A stretch of DNA of 49,793 bases from Colwellia sp. Its GTDB lineage: Bacteria > Pseudomonadota > Gammaproteobacteria > Enterobacterales > Alteromonadaceae. The stretch covers positions 1-49,793 of the forward strand of contig NZ_JABSPA010000009.1 in assembly GCF_013214175.1 (NCBI RefSeq), in the 5' to 3' direction. The position numbers and the translations under genes were made by a program. The notes under the pieces are model-generated. The model was given only the letters and a program-made list of their open reading frames with translations. It was not told where the DNA came from and made no database searches. Below are positions 1 to 7,431 of this stretch, piece after piece; position 1 is the stretch's first letter; each line of letters starts with the position of its first letter.

Positions 1-246
1 CTTGAACTAATTGAACTGACAGGGCGTTGTCTTCGTGAAGATAAAGCAGGTTACATTGAAGAAAATCAACCAACCTTACTAACTCGGCTTAATATAAGCC
101 CTGAAAACTGGCTGACACTAAGCAAAGGTTTTAGAAAACTCTTTCATGGCGCGGTGGGACATAGCGATGTATTGACTGATTATTGTGAACACAAAGGGTT
201 AAAGCGACGAACCAATGTAACTTGTTGTAATAAATTATTTGCGTAA
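1..246 (+). CDS. Y1/REP-associated-type transposase, 3' end only
   Basis: An open frame enters from the left edge and stops at TAA 244-246, giving the last 81 residues of a protein. The residues LELIELTGRCLREDKAGYI, then a region with NISPENWL and FRKLFHGAVG, resemble the C-terminal extension of long IS200/REP-associated tyrosine transposases common in Shewanella and Colwellia. The catalytic HUH and Tyr motifs lie outside the window, so activity cannot be judged. These enzymes belong to the family that mobilises or maintains REP palindromes, and two REP-like elements occur in this window (6416-6496 and 39046-39125). A link between them is inference. Family assignment comes from remembered C-terminal features only. 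Confidence 0.6.
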   Translation, partial: LELIELTGRCLREDKAGYIEENQPTLLTRLNISPENWLTLSKGFRKLFHGAVGHSDVLTDYCEHKGLKRRTNVTCCNKLFA

Positions 247-312
247 CGATTCAGCACCAATCACCTCTTATTTAATAACACCACATCAAGCCTGATATTT
301 TTTGTCATGTCT

Positions 313-335
313 AAAAAATAGCATTTCTGCTATTT
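313..335 (+). terminator. Hairpin after the transposase gene
   Basis: An A-run leads into an 8-bp perfect stem, AAATAGCA (316-323) and TGCTATTT (328-335), with loop TTTC. It lies about 70 bases after the transposase stop codon. It is a plausible weak terminator; the GC content of the stem is low. Confidence 0.4.
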
Positions 336-500
336 ATTTGAAAATTTGGTAAACACTGTACGAACTCAGGTTTTATTCGCAACAATTGAGCTTATTTTGA
401 GTGGTTATTTTGCTTATGTTATTGTTTTGTTTTAGGGGGGTATAAGCGAGTGTCCTAGTTAACTTCACTAGATAACTTAGATAACTTCATTGGCTTATTC

Positions 501-641
501 ATGGGCCTTGCCGGTATCTTGACCATTTATCCTGCTGAGGTATTAACAGAAATATTTGGCTTAGGTCAGATTGTCTGGTTTGTTTGGTTAGGCAAAATCA
601 TGTTGGTTAAGCAAGAAAACCATGAAAGCCCTCTACCGTAA
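501..641 (+). pseudogene. Remnant 3' end of an integral membrane protein
   Basis: From ATG 501 a 46-residue frame runs to TAA 639-641. It begins MGLAGILTIYPAEV and contains a hydrophobic stretch, FGLGQIVWFVWLGKIML, ending in a charged tail. The same frame is open back to about 457, with sensible residues (DNLDNFIGLF) upstream of the ATG and no other start. This is what the last membrane segments of a polytopic protein look like after loss of the 5' part. I cannot name the family with confidence. The rest of 247-753 holds two hairpins and no other gene I can support. Confidence 0.35.
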
Positions 642-701
642 AATACGTAGGGTATCTTCTTAGGCTTTATGTAGTGGCATACTGCATTTAGCCACCTAAT
701 T

Positions 702-722
702 GGAGGTGTTTCATACACCTCC
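702..722. terminator. Terminator hairpin downstream of the gcdH cluster
   Basis: GGAGGTGT (702-709) pairs perfectly with ACACCTCC (715-722) around a 5-base loop. It lies about 30 bases beyond the stop of the last leftward gene (754). The T-rich tract (CAAATTTT) lies on the + side, so it also suits rightward transcription. Confidence 0.45.
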
Positions 723-753
723 TCAAATTTTAGATGGCTATTACTTTAATCCT

Positions 754-1803
754 TTATAGAACAAGTTTACGCTGTTCCGCTAATCCCATTGCCAGTATAA
801 AGGGGTCATGTTTTTGCAATGCAATAAAGTCACTTTTATTGTGCATATCTAACCAACTTTGCTGAATGAGACTTTGAGCAACAGCTCCGCCTAAAGTGGC
901 CCCAGGACCTAATATAATAAGTTTATCAGGGGCGTACTCTTTAATCGCAACTTCGATGGCCTTAGTAAAATTATAAGGAGCCACCACCTGCTTGCCTAAC
1001 GTATAATCATACAAGCCTTTTACATCACAACTATACGGTTGCCAAATCTGTCCTAAACCATCGACAAGGGGAATTTTAGGTGAATTAAATAAGTCTGGAG
1101 CCAACAGTTTTTGAGCTTTTAACGATACGTCTGTTAAAAGAGGAGTATGAAACGCCGCATGATTAAACAAGTTCATCGGGTATCTATCTTGCACTATAGG
1201 TAACTGCTGCTCTAAAGCTTTTAAGCCAGTTTTATTTCCGCCAAAAACAAGGTAACCGCCCAATTTTATCGAGATATAGACTTCACAACCGTCGAGTTTA
1301 TTCACTTCTAATAGTGCATGTGCAGTGAGATCAATAGCTTGTTGATCTAGGTTCCAATTCTCATCGATTATGGGGTAAAGCATTTGTCCGCCAATTACCC
1401 CGTCAGTCATCATTGAGCCCATGGTATTAATTAACTCAATAGCCGCTTGAGAATCTAAAGCACCAGCGACCGCTAAGGCTATATACCAGCCCATTGAATT
1501 CCCGGTAACAGCAACGATGTCGTATTCTTCACGGTTAATAGACTGAAAATCAGCCATGGCACACGCATATATTAAGGCTGAGGCATTTTCACCCGCAGTA
1601 TGCTTACGCATATTGTATTTTTCCATGGTATCCAGTTCATGAATACTGATTTGCCCCTGTTTTTCGCGGTATGCATCAATCTGACTTACCAGTTCAATTT
1701 TGTCTGGGTGTAACCGTTGTAAATACCCTAACTCTTCTTTGTTATATGTACCACGACCAGGGCAAATAACTACCGCTCTTTTTTTTGATTTTACTTGGCT
1801 CAT
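754..1803 (-). CDS. FabD-like acyltransferase (malonyl-CoA:ACP transacylase family)
   Basis: A protein of 349 residues with the acyltransferase fold signature: an N-terminal PGRGTY loop, the nucleophile elbow GNSMGWY with Ser103 (GHSLGEY in typical FabD), and a downstream NHAAFHTPLL segment that could supply the catalytic His. The family moves acyl groups between CoA and a carrier or another acceptor. It is longer than the usual ~310 residues and has no adjacent ACP or fatty-acid synthesis gene, so a role in the neighbouring acyl-CoA pathway is more likely than housekeeping FabD; that is inference. Its ATG overlaps the E1 stop codon by one base (TAATG), implying translational coupling. GGGAG lies about seven bases before the start. 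Last gene of the gcdH transcript. Confidence 0.7.
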   Translation of the reverse strand: MSQVKSKKRAVVICPGRGTYNKEELGYLQRLHPDKIELVSQIDAYREKQGQISIHELDTMEKYNMRKHTAGENASALIYACAMADFQSINREEYDIVAVTGNSMGWYIALAVAGALDSQAAIELINTMGSMMTDGVIGGQMLYPIIDENWNLDQQAIDLTAHALLEVNKLDGCEVYISIKLGGYLVFGGNKTGLKALEQQLPIVQDRYPMNLFNHAAFHTPLLTDVSLKAQKLLAPDLFNSPKIPLVDGLGQIWQPYSCDVKGLYDYTLGKQVVAPYNFTKAIEVAIKEYAPDKLIILGPGATLGGAVAQSLIQQSWLDMHNKSDFIALQKHDPFILAMGLAEQRKLVL

Positions 1804-4079
1804 TATGTACTCCCGACTTTAGCTAATACTAGCGCTGGTTTATGTGCTGGTTTATCTGCTACTAACGCCAGTACTTCATCGACAATTTGCTGAGTCGATG
1901 GCAATACATGATAAGCTGCACCACCTAAAGGAATAAAACTATCCTGTGCGGTAATACGGCTTATTTTCAGCGTTTGATTAGCTGTTTTAGATTCGGCTAA
2001 TAAGGTAAATAAAGCTTCACTAATTGAACCTGTTTGACGACATTCATCGACAATAAGTACATTTTCGCATAAGTTAGCTTGCTCTATAATGCCTTGTTCA
2101 TCCAGAGGTGCTAACCAACGCAAGTCAATAATTCGACAGAAAACCCCTTGTTCTTGCAATATTTTTTCAGCCTTACGAGAAAGATAATAGCCATTACCAT
2201 AAGAAATAATGCAGACCTCTTCTCCTTGTCCAAAAACACTAATTTTTTGATTTGTTTCAGATGTTTGAGACTGATCTGGTAAAACATATTCTGAAGTCCA
2301 AAGACCATCCTCTGCTTGGTGTAAATCTTTGGTCATGTAAAGCGCTATTGGCTCTAAAAACACCACTAATCGTTGCTGCTCACGCGCTAATTTGATGCTG
2401 GTACGCATCATTTCAACGGCATCAGCACCATTAGACGGACACGCGAGAATGAGACCTGGGATATCACGAAAAACAGCAAAAGAATTATCATTATGAAAAT
2501 GTCCACCAAAGCCTTTTTGATAAGCTAAACCGGCAATGCGAATAACCATAGGATTGGTAAATTGGCCATTAGAGAAGAAGGGCAATGTCGCGGCTTCACC
2601 ACGAATTTGATCTTCGGCATTATGTACATACGCTAAAAATTGAATTTCTGGTACAGGTAAAAAGCCGTTATGCGCCATGCCAATCGCTAACCCCAATATA
2701 GATTGTTCATCTAATAAGGTATTAATCACCCGATTTTTACCAAAGCGTTCACACAGCTTAGCGGTAACATTATAGACACCACCCTTTTTCGCGATATCTT
2801 CGCCACACATAACCATGTTTTTATTTTCAGCCATTAAATCGAGTAATGCCCAATTCAGTAACTTAGCTAAATGTTGCTTCTTGTTGATATTATGTTTTTC
2901 GTGGCTAAATAATTGTGCGCGTTGCGAGTCAGTTATCAACTGACGGTGAATCTCGCTTTGTTTGCGATCTAATGCTGGCGGAACAATGCACTGTTTAACT
3001 TGCTCAGCAGTTTCTAATTTAGCTTTACTGGCCGCGACTTGAGCTACCAAAGCTATCCTTGCCTCAATATTCTCATAAATGCTAATGATCTCTTCTTTAT
3101 CTAAAATATTGTTTTCAAGCAAAATTCTGGCGCTATGTAATAACGGATCTTGAAATTCCGTTGCTTCAATATCGCTTACTTTGCGATAGACAAACTCGGC
3201 ATCAGAACCGGCATGCCCTAATATGCGCACCGTTCTCATATGCAAAAAGACCGGTTTACCTTGATTACGTGCTAATTTTTCTGCTTGTTTAGCTTTTTGA
3301 TAAGTATCTAGTAGATTTAAGCCATCACAATAAAGGTAATTTAACCCTGCTCTGTTTTGATAGTTTGCTGCTATCCAGCCTTCTGGTGTCGCCGTAGATA
3401 TGCCTATGCCGTTATCTTCGCAAATATAAATAATGGGCATAGGAATTGATTGGTAAGCAGCCCAAGCCGTGCTGTTAAGCGCACCTTGAGTAGTAGAATG
3501 ATTAGATGAAGCATCGCCAAAATTACAAATAATAATGCCATCCTCGGGAATTTTTCCTTCAAATGCTAACCTTTTAGCCAAAGGTACACTATAAGCCGCC
3601 CCCATCGCTTTAGGTAAATGTGAGGCTATGGTACTGGTTTGCGGAGGAATGGATAATGATTTGCTACCCAGCACCTTATGTCGGCCACCAGACGTTGGAT
3701 CATCTTTTGAAGCAGCAAACGACAATAACATATCGTAAATAGGGGTTTGTCCGGGAACTTGCTTGCTACGTTGAATAACAAAAGCGCCACTACGATAATG
3801 TAAAAAGGCCATATCAGTAGGTTTGAAGGCTTTAGCATAAGCTGCATTTCCTTCATGCCCTGAGCTACCAATGGTATAAAAGCTCTGTCCCTTTTTTTGC
3901 ATTATTCTAGATTGTAAATCCAGATGACGACTCATGACTTGAGTTTCAAACAGATCGACAACCTCATGAGCAGATAAACCCACATCAGCAGGCGTTAAGG
4001 TTATATTAGACGTGGGAAGGTTTTCACTACGGACAAAATTTACAAAATTATCTCTTACCAATTGATTACGATTAGACAT
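1803..4079 (-). CDS. 2-oxoacid dehydrogenase E1, alpha and beta subunits fused
   Basis: 758 residues carry both halves of a branched-chain/pyruvate-type E1. The alpha half (about 40-350) has the thiamine diphosphate site FGDASSNHS...EDN (188-223). The beta half (about 400-750) has a transketolase pyrimidine domain with LLDEQSILGLAIGMA and PEIQFLAY, and a C-terminal domain with the acidic VLIVDECRQTGS. Such E1s decarboxylate a 2-oxoacid and pass the acyl group to a lipoyl E2. No E2 or E3 gene is in the window, so it must borrow them. Position next to gcdH suggests 2-oxoadipate (lysine/tryptophan breakdown, giving glutaryl-CoA) as substrate, but this is inference; branched-chain oxoacids are the alternative. 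Start supported by GGAG six bases before ATG 4079. Confidence 0.8.
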   Translation of the reverse strand: MSNRNQLVRDNFVNFVRSENLPTSNITLTPADVGLSAHEVVDLFETQVMSRHLDLQSRIMQKKGQSFYTIGSSGHEGNAAYAKAFKPTDMAFLHYRSGAFVIQRSKQVPGQTPIYDMLLSFAASKDDPTSGGRHKVLGSKSLSIPPQTSTIASHLPKAMGAAYSVPLAKRLAFEGKIPEDGIIICNFGDASSNHSTTQGALNSTAWAAYQSIPMPIIYICEDNGIGISTATPEGWIAANYQNRAGLNYLYCDGLNLLDTYQKAKQAEKLARNQGKPVFLHMRTVRILGHAGSDAEFVYRKVSDIEATEFQDPLLHSARILLENNILDKEEIISIYENIEARIALVAQVAASKAKLETAEQVKQCIVPPALDRKQSEIHRQLITDSQRAQLFSHEKHNINKKQHLAKLLNWALLDLMAENKNMVMCGEDIAKKGGVYNVTAKLCERFGKNRVINTLLDEQSILGLAIGMAHNGFLPVPEIQFLAYVHNAEDQIRGEAATLPFFSNGQFTNPMVIRIAGLAYQKGFGGHFHNDNSFAVFRDIPGLILACPSNGADAVEMMRTSIKLAREQQRLVVFLEPIALYMTKDLHQAEDGLWTSEYVLPDQSQTSETNQKISVFGQGEEVCIISYGNGYYLSRKAEKILQEQGVFCRIIDLRWLAPLDEQGIIEQANLCENVLIVDECRQTGSISEALFTLLAESKTANQTLKISRITAQDSFIPLGGAAYHVLPSTQQIVDEVLALVADKPAHKPALVLAKVGST

Positions 4080-4168
4080 TCTAACTCCACAAAAAAGCTA
4101 AGCAAAACTCAGCGGATGAGTAAACATCCGCTAGCGTAATGAACAAATTAATTTATCAATAATCGAGG

Positions 4169-5359
4169 TTAAAAGAACGCTTGAATACCTGTTTGAGCTC
4201 GACCTAATATTAAGGCATGCACATCATGGGTACCTTCATAAGTATTAACTGCCTCAAGGTTCATTACATGGCGAATCACATGGAATTCATCACTGATACC
4301 ATTGCCGCCGTGCATATCACGCGCCATACGAGCAATATCGAGTGCTTTACCACAGGAATTACGTTTAACTAAAGATATTGCTTCTGGGGCTAAATTACCC
4401 GCGTCCATTAATCGACCTACTTGTAAACAAGCAAGTAAACCTGTGGTTATTTCAGTTTGCATATCGGCCAATTTTTTCTGAATTAACTGAGTGCCAGCAA
4501 GCGGTTTACCAAATTGTTCACGATCTAGTGTGTATTGACGTGCAGCGTGCCAACAAAATTCTGCCGCGCCTAAAGCTCCCCATGAAATCCCATAACGAGC
4601 CTTGTTTAAACAACCAAATGGCCCAGATAAACCTTTGGCGTTTGGTAGCATGTTTTCACTCGGTACAAAGACATTATCCATAACAATTTCACCGGTAATA
4701 GAAGCGCGTAGTGAGAATTTTCCTTCGATTTTAGGAGCGCTAAGACCTTCCATGCCTTTATCTAAAATAAAACCACGAATAACACCGTCTAATTTACCCC
4801 AAACAATAAAAACATCCGCAATAGGGGAATTGGTGATCCACATTTTAGTGCCATTTAAACGATAGCCACCTTCGACGACCTCGGCGCGGGTTAACATACT
4901 GGCAGGATCAGAGCCTGAATTAGGCTCGGTTAAGCCAAAACAACCAATGTATTCACCGGTTGCTAATTTAGGTAAATATTTCATGCGTTGCTCTTCACTA
5001 CCATAGGCATAAATGGGATGCATAACTAAAGAAGACTGCACACTCATAGCGCTACGATAGCCACTGTCGACACGCTCTACTTCACGAGCTACTAAGCCGT
5101 AAACAACATAGTTAACGCCGGCACATCCGTATTTTTCAGGCAAGGTTGCACCTAATAACCCGATAGCACCAAGCTCTTTCATGATTTCTACATCGAATAT
5201 TTCATGGCGATTCGCTTCCAAAATTCGAGGCATTAATTTTTCTTGGCAGTATTGGTGAGCACTATCTCTGATCATTCGCTCCTCTTCACTTAATAAAGAA
5301 TCGAGTAATAATGGATCTTGCCAGTTAAAGACGGGTTTACTGCGAGTATCTGTAGACAT
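4169..5359 (-). CDS. gcdH: Glutaryl-CoA dehydrogenase
   Basis: A 396-residue acyl-CoA dehydrogenase of the glutaryl-CoA group. The FAD-binding segment [13 protein letters not shown] (about 140-152), the WITNSP loop, the [11 protein letters not shown] helix and the C-terminal [11 protein letters not shown] and [10 protein letters not shown] are all present; Glu375 in YEGTH is the expected catalytic base. The enzyme oxidises and decarboxylates glutaryl-CoA to crotonyl-CoA, passing electrons to ETF in the cytoplasm, in lysine, tryptophan and glutarate catabolism. It is the first gene of a leftward cluster with the E1 (89-base gap) and the FabD-like gene, and is divergent from a LysR regulator 132 bases away, the usual layout for a self-regulated catabolic operon. 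Confidence 0.92.
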   Translation of the reverse strand: MSTDTRSKPVFNWQDPLLLDSLLSEEERMIRDSAHQYCQEKLMPRILEANRHEIFDVEIMKELGAIGLLGATLPEKYGCAGVNYVVYGLVAREVERVDSGYRSAMSVQSSLVMHPIYAYGSEEQRMKYLPKLATGEYIGCFGLTEPNSGSDPASMLTRAEVVEGGYRLNGTKMWITNSPIADVFIVWGKLDGVIRGFILDKGMEGLSAPKIEGKFSLRASITGEIVMDNVFVPSENMLPNAKGLSGPFGCLNKARYGISWGALGAAEFCWHAARQYTLDREQFGKPLAGTQLIQKKLADMQTEITTGLLACLQVGRLMDAGNLAPEAISLVKRNSCGKALDIARMARDMHGGNGISDEFHVIRHVMNLEAVNTYEGTHDVHALILGRAQTGIQAFF

Positions 5360-5491
5360 GAAAAAGTACCTTAATTGCTGAAAGAATGATTGCTTGTTTT
5401 TGATAGTAAATAAAAATAAGCCAAAGTTAAAATATATCTTTCCTTTGTCTGGTATAGTTTATTCTTATAGCTAGTTGATTAAAGGTTAACC

Positions 5492-6322
5492 ATGGACATT
5501 CGTAGTCTTAAATATTTTATTGCGGTATATCAAGAACAAAGCTTCAGCGGGGCCGCTAAAAAATGTTTTGTCGCTCAACCTTCTATTTCAACTGCTATTG
5601 CTCACTTGGAAGAGACACTAACGACGAGTTTGTTTATTCGACATGCTCGCGGTGTCAAACCAACCAGTACAGGTGATCGGCTTTTTCCTTTAGCTAAGCA
5701 ACTCATTGGTCAAGCAGACGCTATCCAAAATTTATTTAAGGACAACAGCCTCAAACAGCCTTTTTATTTAGGTGTTACTAAAGGTTTGGGGGTGGCAAGA
5801 ATGAGTGCTCTGTTAAAAGACTTTACCGCTTCACAAGAGTTGATGGAATTAACGTTAGTCTCTCCAAACCAAACCTGTGATGCTCGTATCATCATTAAAG
5901 AAGAGTTGCATGAAAGTGAGCAATTTATCTTGTTGTGGCAAGAAGATTATTTACTGGCTTTACCTTATAACCATGTATTGTCTCTGCAAGATAGCATTCG
6001 CCTAGCCGATTTTGATGAGTTGCCCTTTATCCAACGCATACCTTGTACAGCATGGAGTAGCTTAAACGATACCCTTACCTTGGCCGGTTTTAGTGTCGAC
6101 ATTCGCGCTAAAATACAAACCATCGATTATGCTCTCGGGCTAGTGCAAGCAGGGCTTGGTTGTGCATTAGTGCCAGCCCATTCAGAAGTGCTCAGTAAAT
6201 CAGAAGTGGTATATCGTCCTATTGAAGGTTTACGATTAATGCGGGAGATCGTCTTTGCTTTTCAACAAAGCACCGGAGTCACTGAGCAATTAAAGCAGTT
6301 AGTGATTAAACATAGGCAATAA
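5492..6322 (+). CDS. LysR-family regulator, probably of the gcdH cluster
   Basis: 276 residues. The N-terminal winged helix (MDIRSLKYFIAVYQEQSFSG, then CFVAQPSISTAIAHLEE) is typical of LysR, and the remainder is the periplasmic-binding-like effector domain, somewhat shorter than the ~300-residue norm. It is transcribed away from gcdH across a 132-base gap, where LysR regulators normally bind, so control of gcdH is likely; the ligand is unknown (glutarate or an acyl-CoA intermediate is a guess). A TTAAAGG-type sequence lies just before ATG 5492. Confidence 0.85.
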   Translation: MDIRSLKYFIAVYQEQSFSGAAKKCFVAQPSISTAIAHLEETLTTSLFIRHARGVKPTSTGDRLFPLAKQLIGQADAIQNLFKDNSLKQPFYLGVTKGLGVARMSALLKDFTASQELMELTLVSPNQTCDARIIIKEELHESEQFILLWQEDYLLALPYNHVLSLQDSIRLADFDELPFIQRIPCTAWSSLNDTLTLAGFSVDIRAKIQTIDYALGLVQAGLGCALVPAHSEVLSKSEVVYRPIEGLRLMREIVFAFQQSTGVTEQLKQLVIKHRQ

Positions 6323-6344
6323 TAGTGACACTAACTTAATTGAA

Positions 6345-6620
6345 AAAATCAGTTTTTTATCACTCACTTCTTCGGATAATAACGCCTTGGCTAGCTCGGC
6401 TATGACTCGAAATCTCGTCATCCCCGTGGTTTCTTAGTCGGGGATCCAGTGTCAAAATGTCATGTGGATTCCCGATCAGTTACCTCGGGAATGACGAATT
6501 AACTTAGCGGTGCCAACAGCGACCCTAAAATATCATCGGTTAAACTCAGTTTTTTATCACTCACTTCTTCTGATAACAATAACCTTGCATACTTGGCAAT
6601 ATTGAAGATAAAAAACAACT
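6345..6620. repeat. Imperfect direct repeats flanking a REP-like element
   Basis: A 24-base identical block at 6350-6373 recurs at 6547-6570, with a further ~30 bases of weaker similarity after each. Read on the - strand both copies translate to a shared peptide core, LLSEEVSDKKL, and their differences are largely codon-like (TCC/TCA, TTA/TTG). The right copy continues into an open stretch ending SLTDDILGSLLAPLS and a stop, without an ATG. The 335-base gap between the LysR gene and piuC therefore looks like duplicated 3' coding remnant with a REP-like element between the copies. I do not recognise the parent protein. Confidence 0.5.
6416..6496. repeat. REP-like palindromic element, copy 1
   Basis: 81 bases bounded by inverted ends CGTCATCCCCG (6416-6426) and CGGGAATGACG (6486-6496). 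Inside are two successive hairpins: CCCCG...CGGGG, and TTCCCGA...TCGGGAA around a TCAG-containing loop, linked by GGATCCAGTG facing TGGATTC. A second copy lies at 39046-39125. The architecture matches short intergenic REP/BIME-type elements. Confidence 0.75.
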
Positions 6621-6657
6621 CAACTTATAAGTCATTGCCATTTCTGTTGCCATGTTG

Positions 6658-7329
6658 TTATGTCATAGCCCATTGACGTAATAAATTAGCATGTGTTTTG
6701 GTGATACGATCAAAGGCATCGGTTTTACCCTGGTGTTCCATAATATCTTTACGGGCAGTGTCTAAATCAAATAACATTTCACGTTGTGACGCTTGCGGAA
6801 TATGGCTTTCAATCCAAGTTAGGGCAACCTTTCTTGAGCCTGACGTTACTGGGTTTACCCGATGTAATGTGGTGCTAGGATAGATAATGGCATCGCCCGC
6901 GTTTAGCTTAAAGGCCATTTCCATACCCGATAAGTTCATCACAAGTTCACCGCCTTCATAATCTTCAGGTGGTGTTAAAAAAACAGTGCATGAAATATCG
7001 GTACGTAGCACAGTATCATTTGCCATTAGCGCATCATCAATATGATTTCCGTAACCGCCACCTAACGTTGATTCACTAATGATGAATGGCATCATAGACT
7101 TGGCGTAAGTAGCCCCTGAAAACAATGGATGCTGCGTTAAGGCGCCTTGCATGCCTTGTTGAATTTGCTCATTTAATTCTGGCTCGCCTTGCCATTGCCG
7201 ATTTGTTTTTACTGCTTTGGCATGCCAGCCAGCGGTACTTTTTCCATCAATAAAATTGCCATGCTCAACCAATTGAATAATAGACGATATTTGCTGCGCA
7301 GAAAGCACTTGAGGTAGTTTTGTGATCAT
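6658..7329 (-). CDS. piuC: PKHD-type Fe(II)/2-oxoglutarate hydroxylase, PiuC family
   Basis: 223 residues of the PiuC/YbiX family. The double-stranded beta-helix core shows the metal ligands HID in GNHIDDALM, the distal His in TLHRVNPVTSG and the 2-oxoglutarate-binding Arg in SGSRKVALTW. Family members are cytoplasmic dioxygenases repeatedly found beside TonB-dependent iron-siderophore receptors; their substrate is not settled. The receptor lies 102 bases upstream on the same strand, and a Fur-like site precedes it, so iron-responsive co-expression is likely. The Shine-Dalgarno-like AAGGGAGAG is in the 3' arm of a long hairpin (7342-7376), an unusual arrangement that could limit translation. 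Confidence 0.85.
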   Translation of the reverse strand: MITKLPQVLSAQQISSIIQLVEHGNFIDGKSTAGWHAKAVKTNRQWQGEPELNEQIQQGMQGALTQHPLFSGATYAKSMMPFIISESTLGGGYGNHIDDALMANDTVLRTDISCTVFLTPPEDYEGGELVMNLSGMEMAFKLNAGDAIIYPSTTLHRVNPVTSGSRKVALTWIESHIPQASQREMLFDLDTARKDIMEHQGKTDAFDRITKTHANLLRQWAMT

Positions 7330-7341
7330 GATTTTTATGAA

Positions 7342-7376
7342 CTCTCCCTTAAAACAGTGACTGTTATAAGGGAGAG
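7342..7376 (-). promoter_or_regulatory. Hairpin sequestering the piuC ribosome binding site
   Basis: CTCTCCCTT (7342-7350) pairs perfectly with AAGGGAGAG (7368-7376). After one more pair and one mismatch, AACAG (7353-7357) pairs with CTGTT (7361-7365) around loop TGA, giving about 15 pairs with one mismatch. Read on the - strand, the 3' arm is the only Shine-Dalgarno-like sequence ahead of the piuC ATG (7329), 12 bases upstream of it. No U-run follows, so it is not a classical terminator. Confidence 0.55.
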
Positions 7377-7431
7377 AATTTACCTAATATTGTGTTAAGT
7401 GATCGTTAGTAATGATAAAGAGCAGTGATAA

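Noticed and set aside
4378..4865. Two overlapping + strand frames of 87 and 101 codons
   Set aside because: They lie wholly inside gcdH on the opposite strand, whose protein is clearly conserved.
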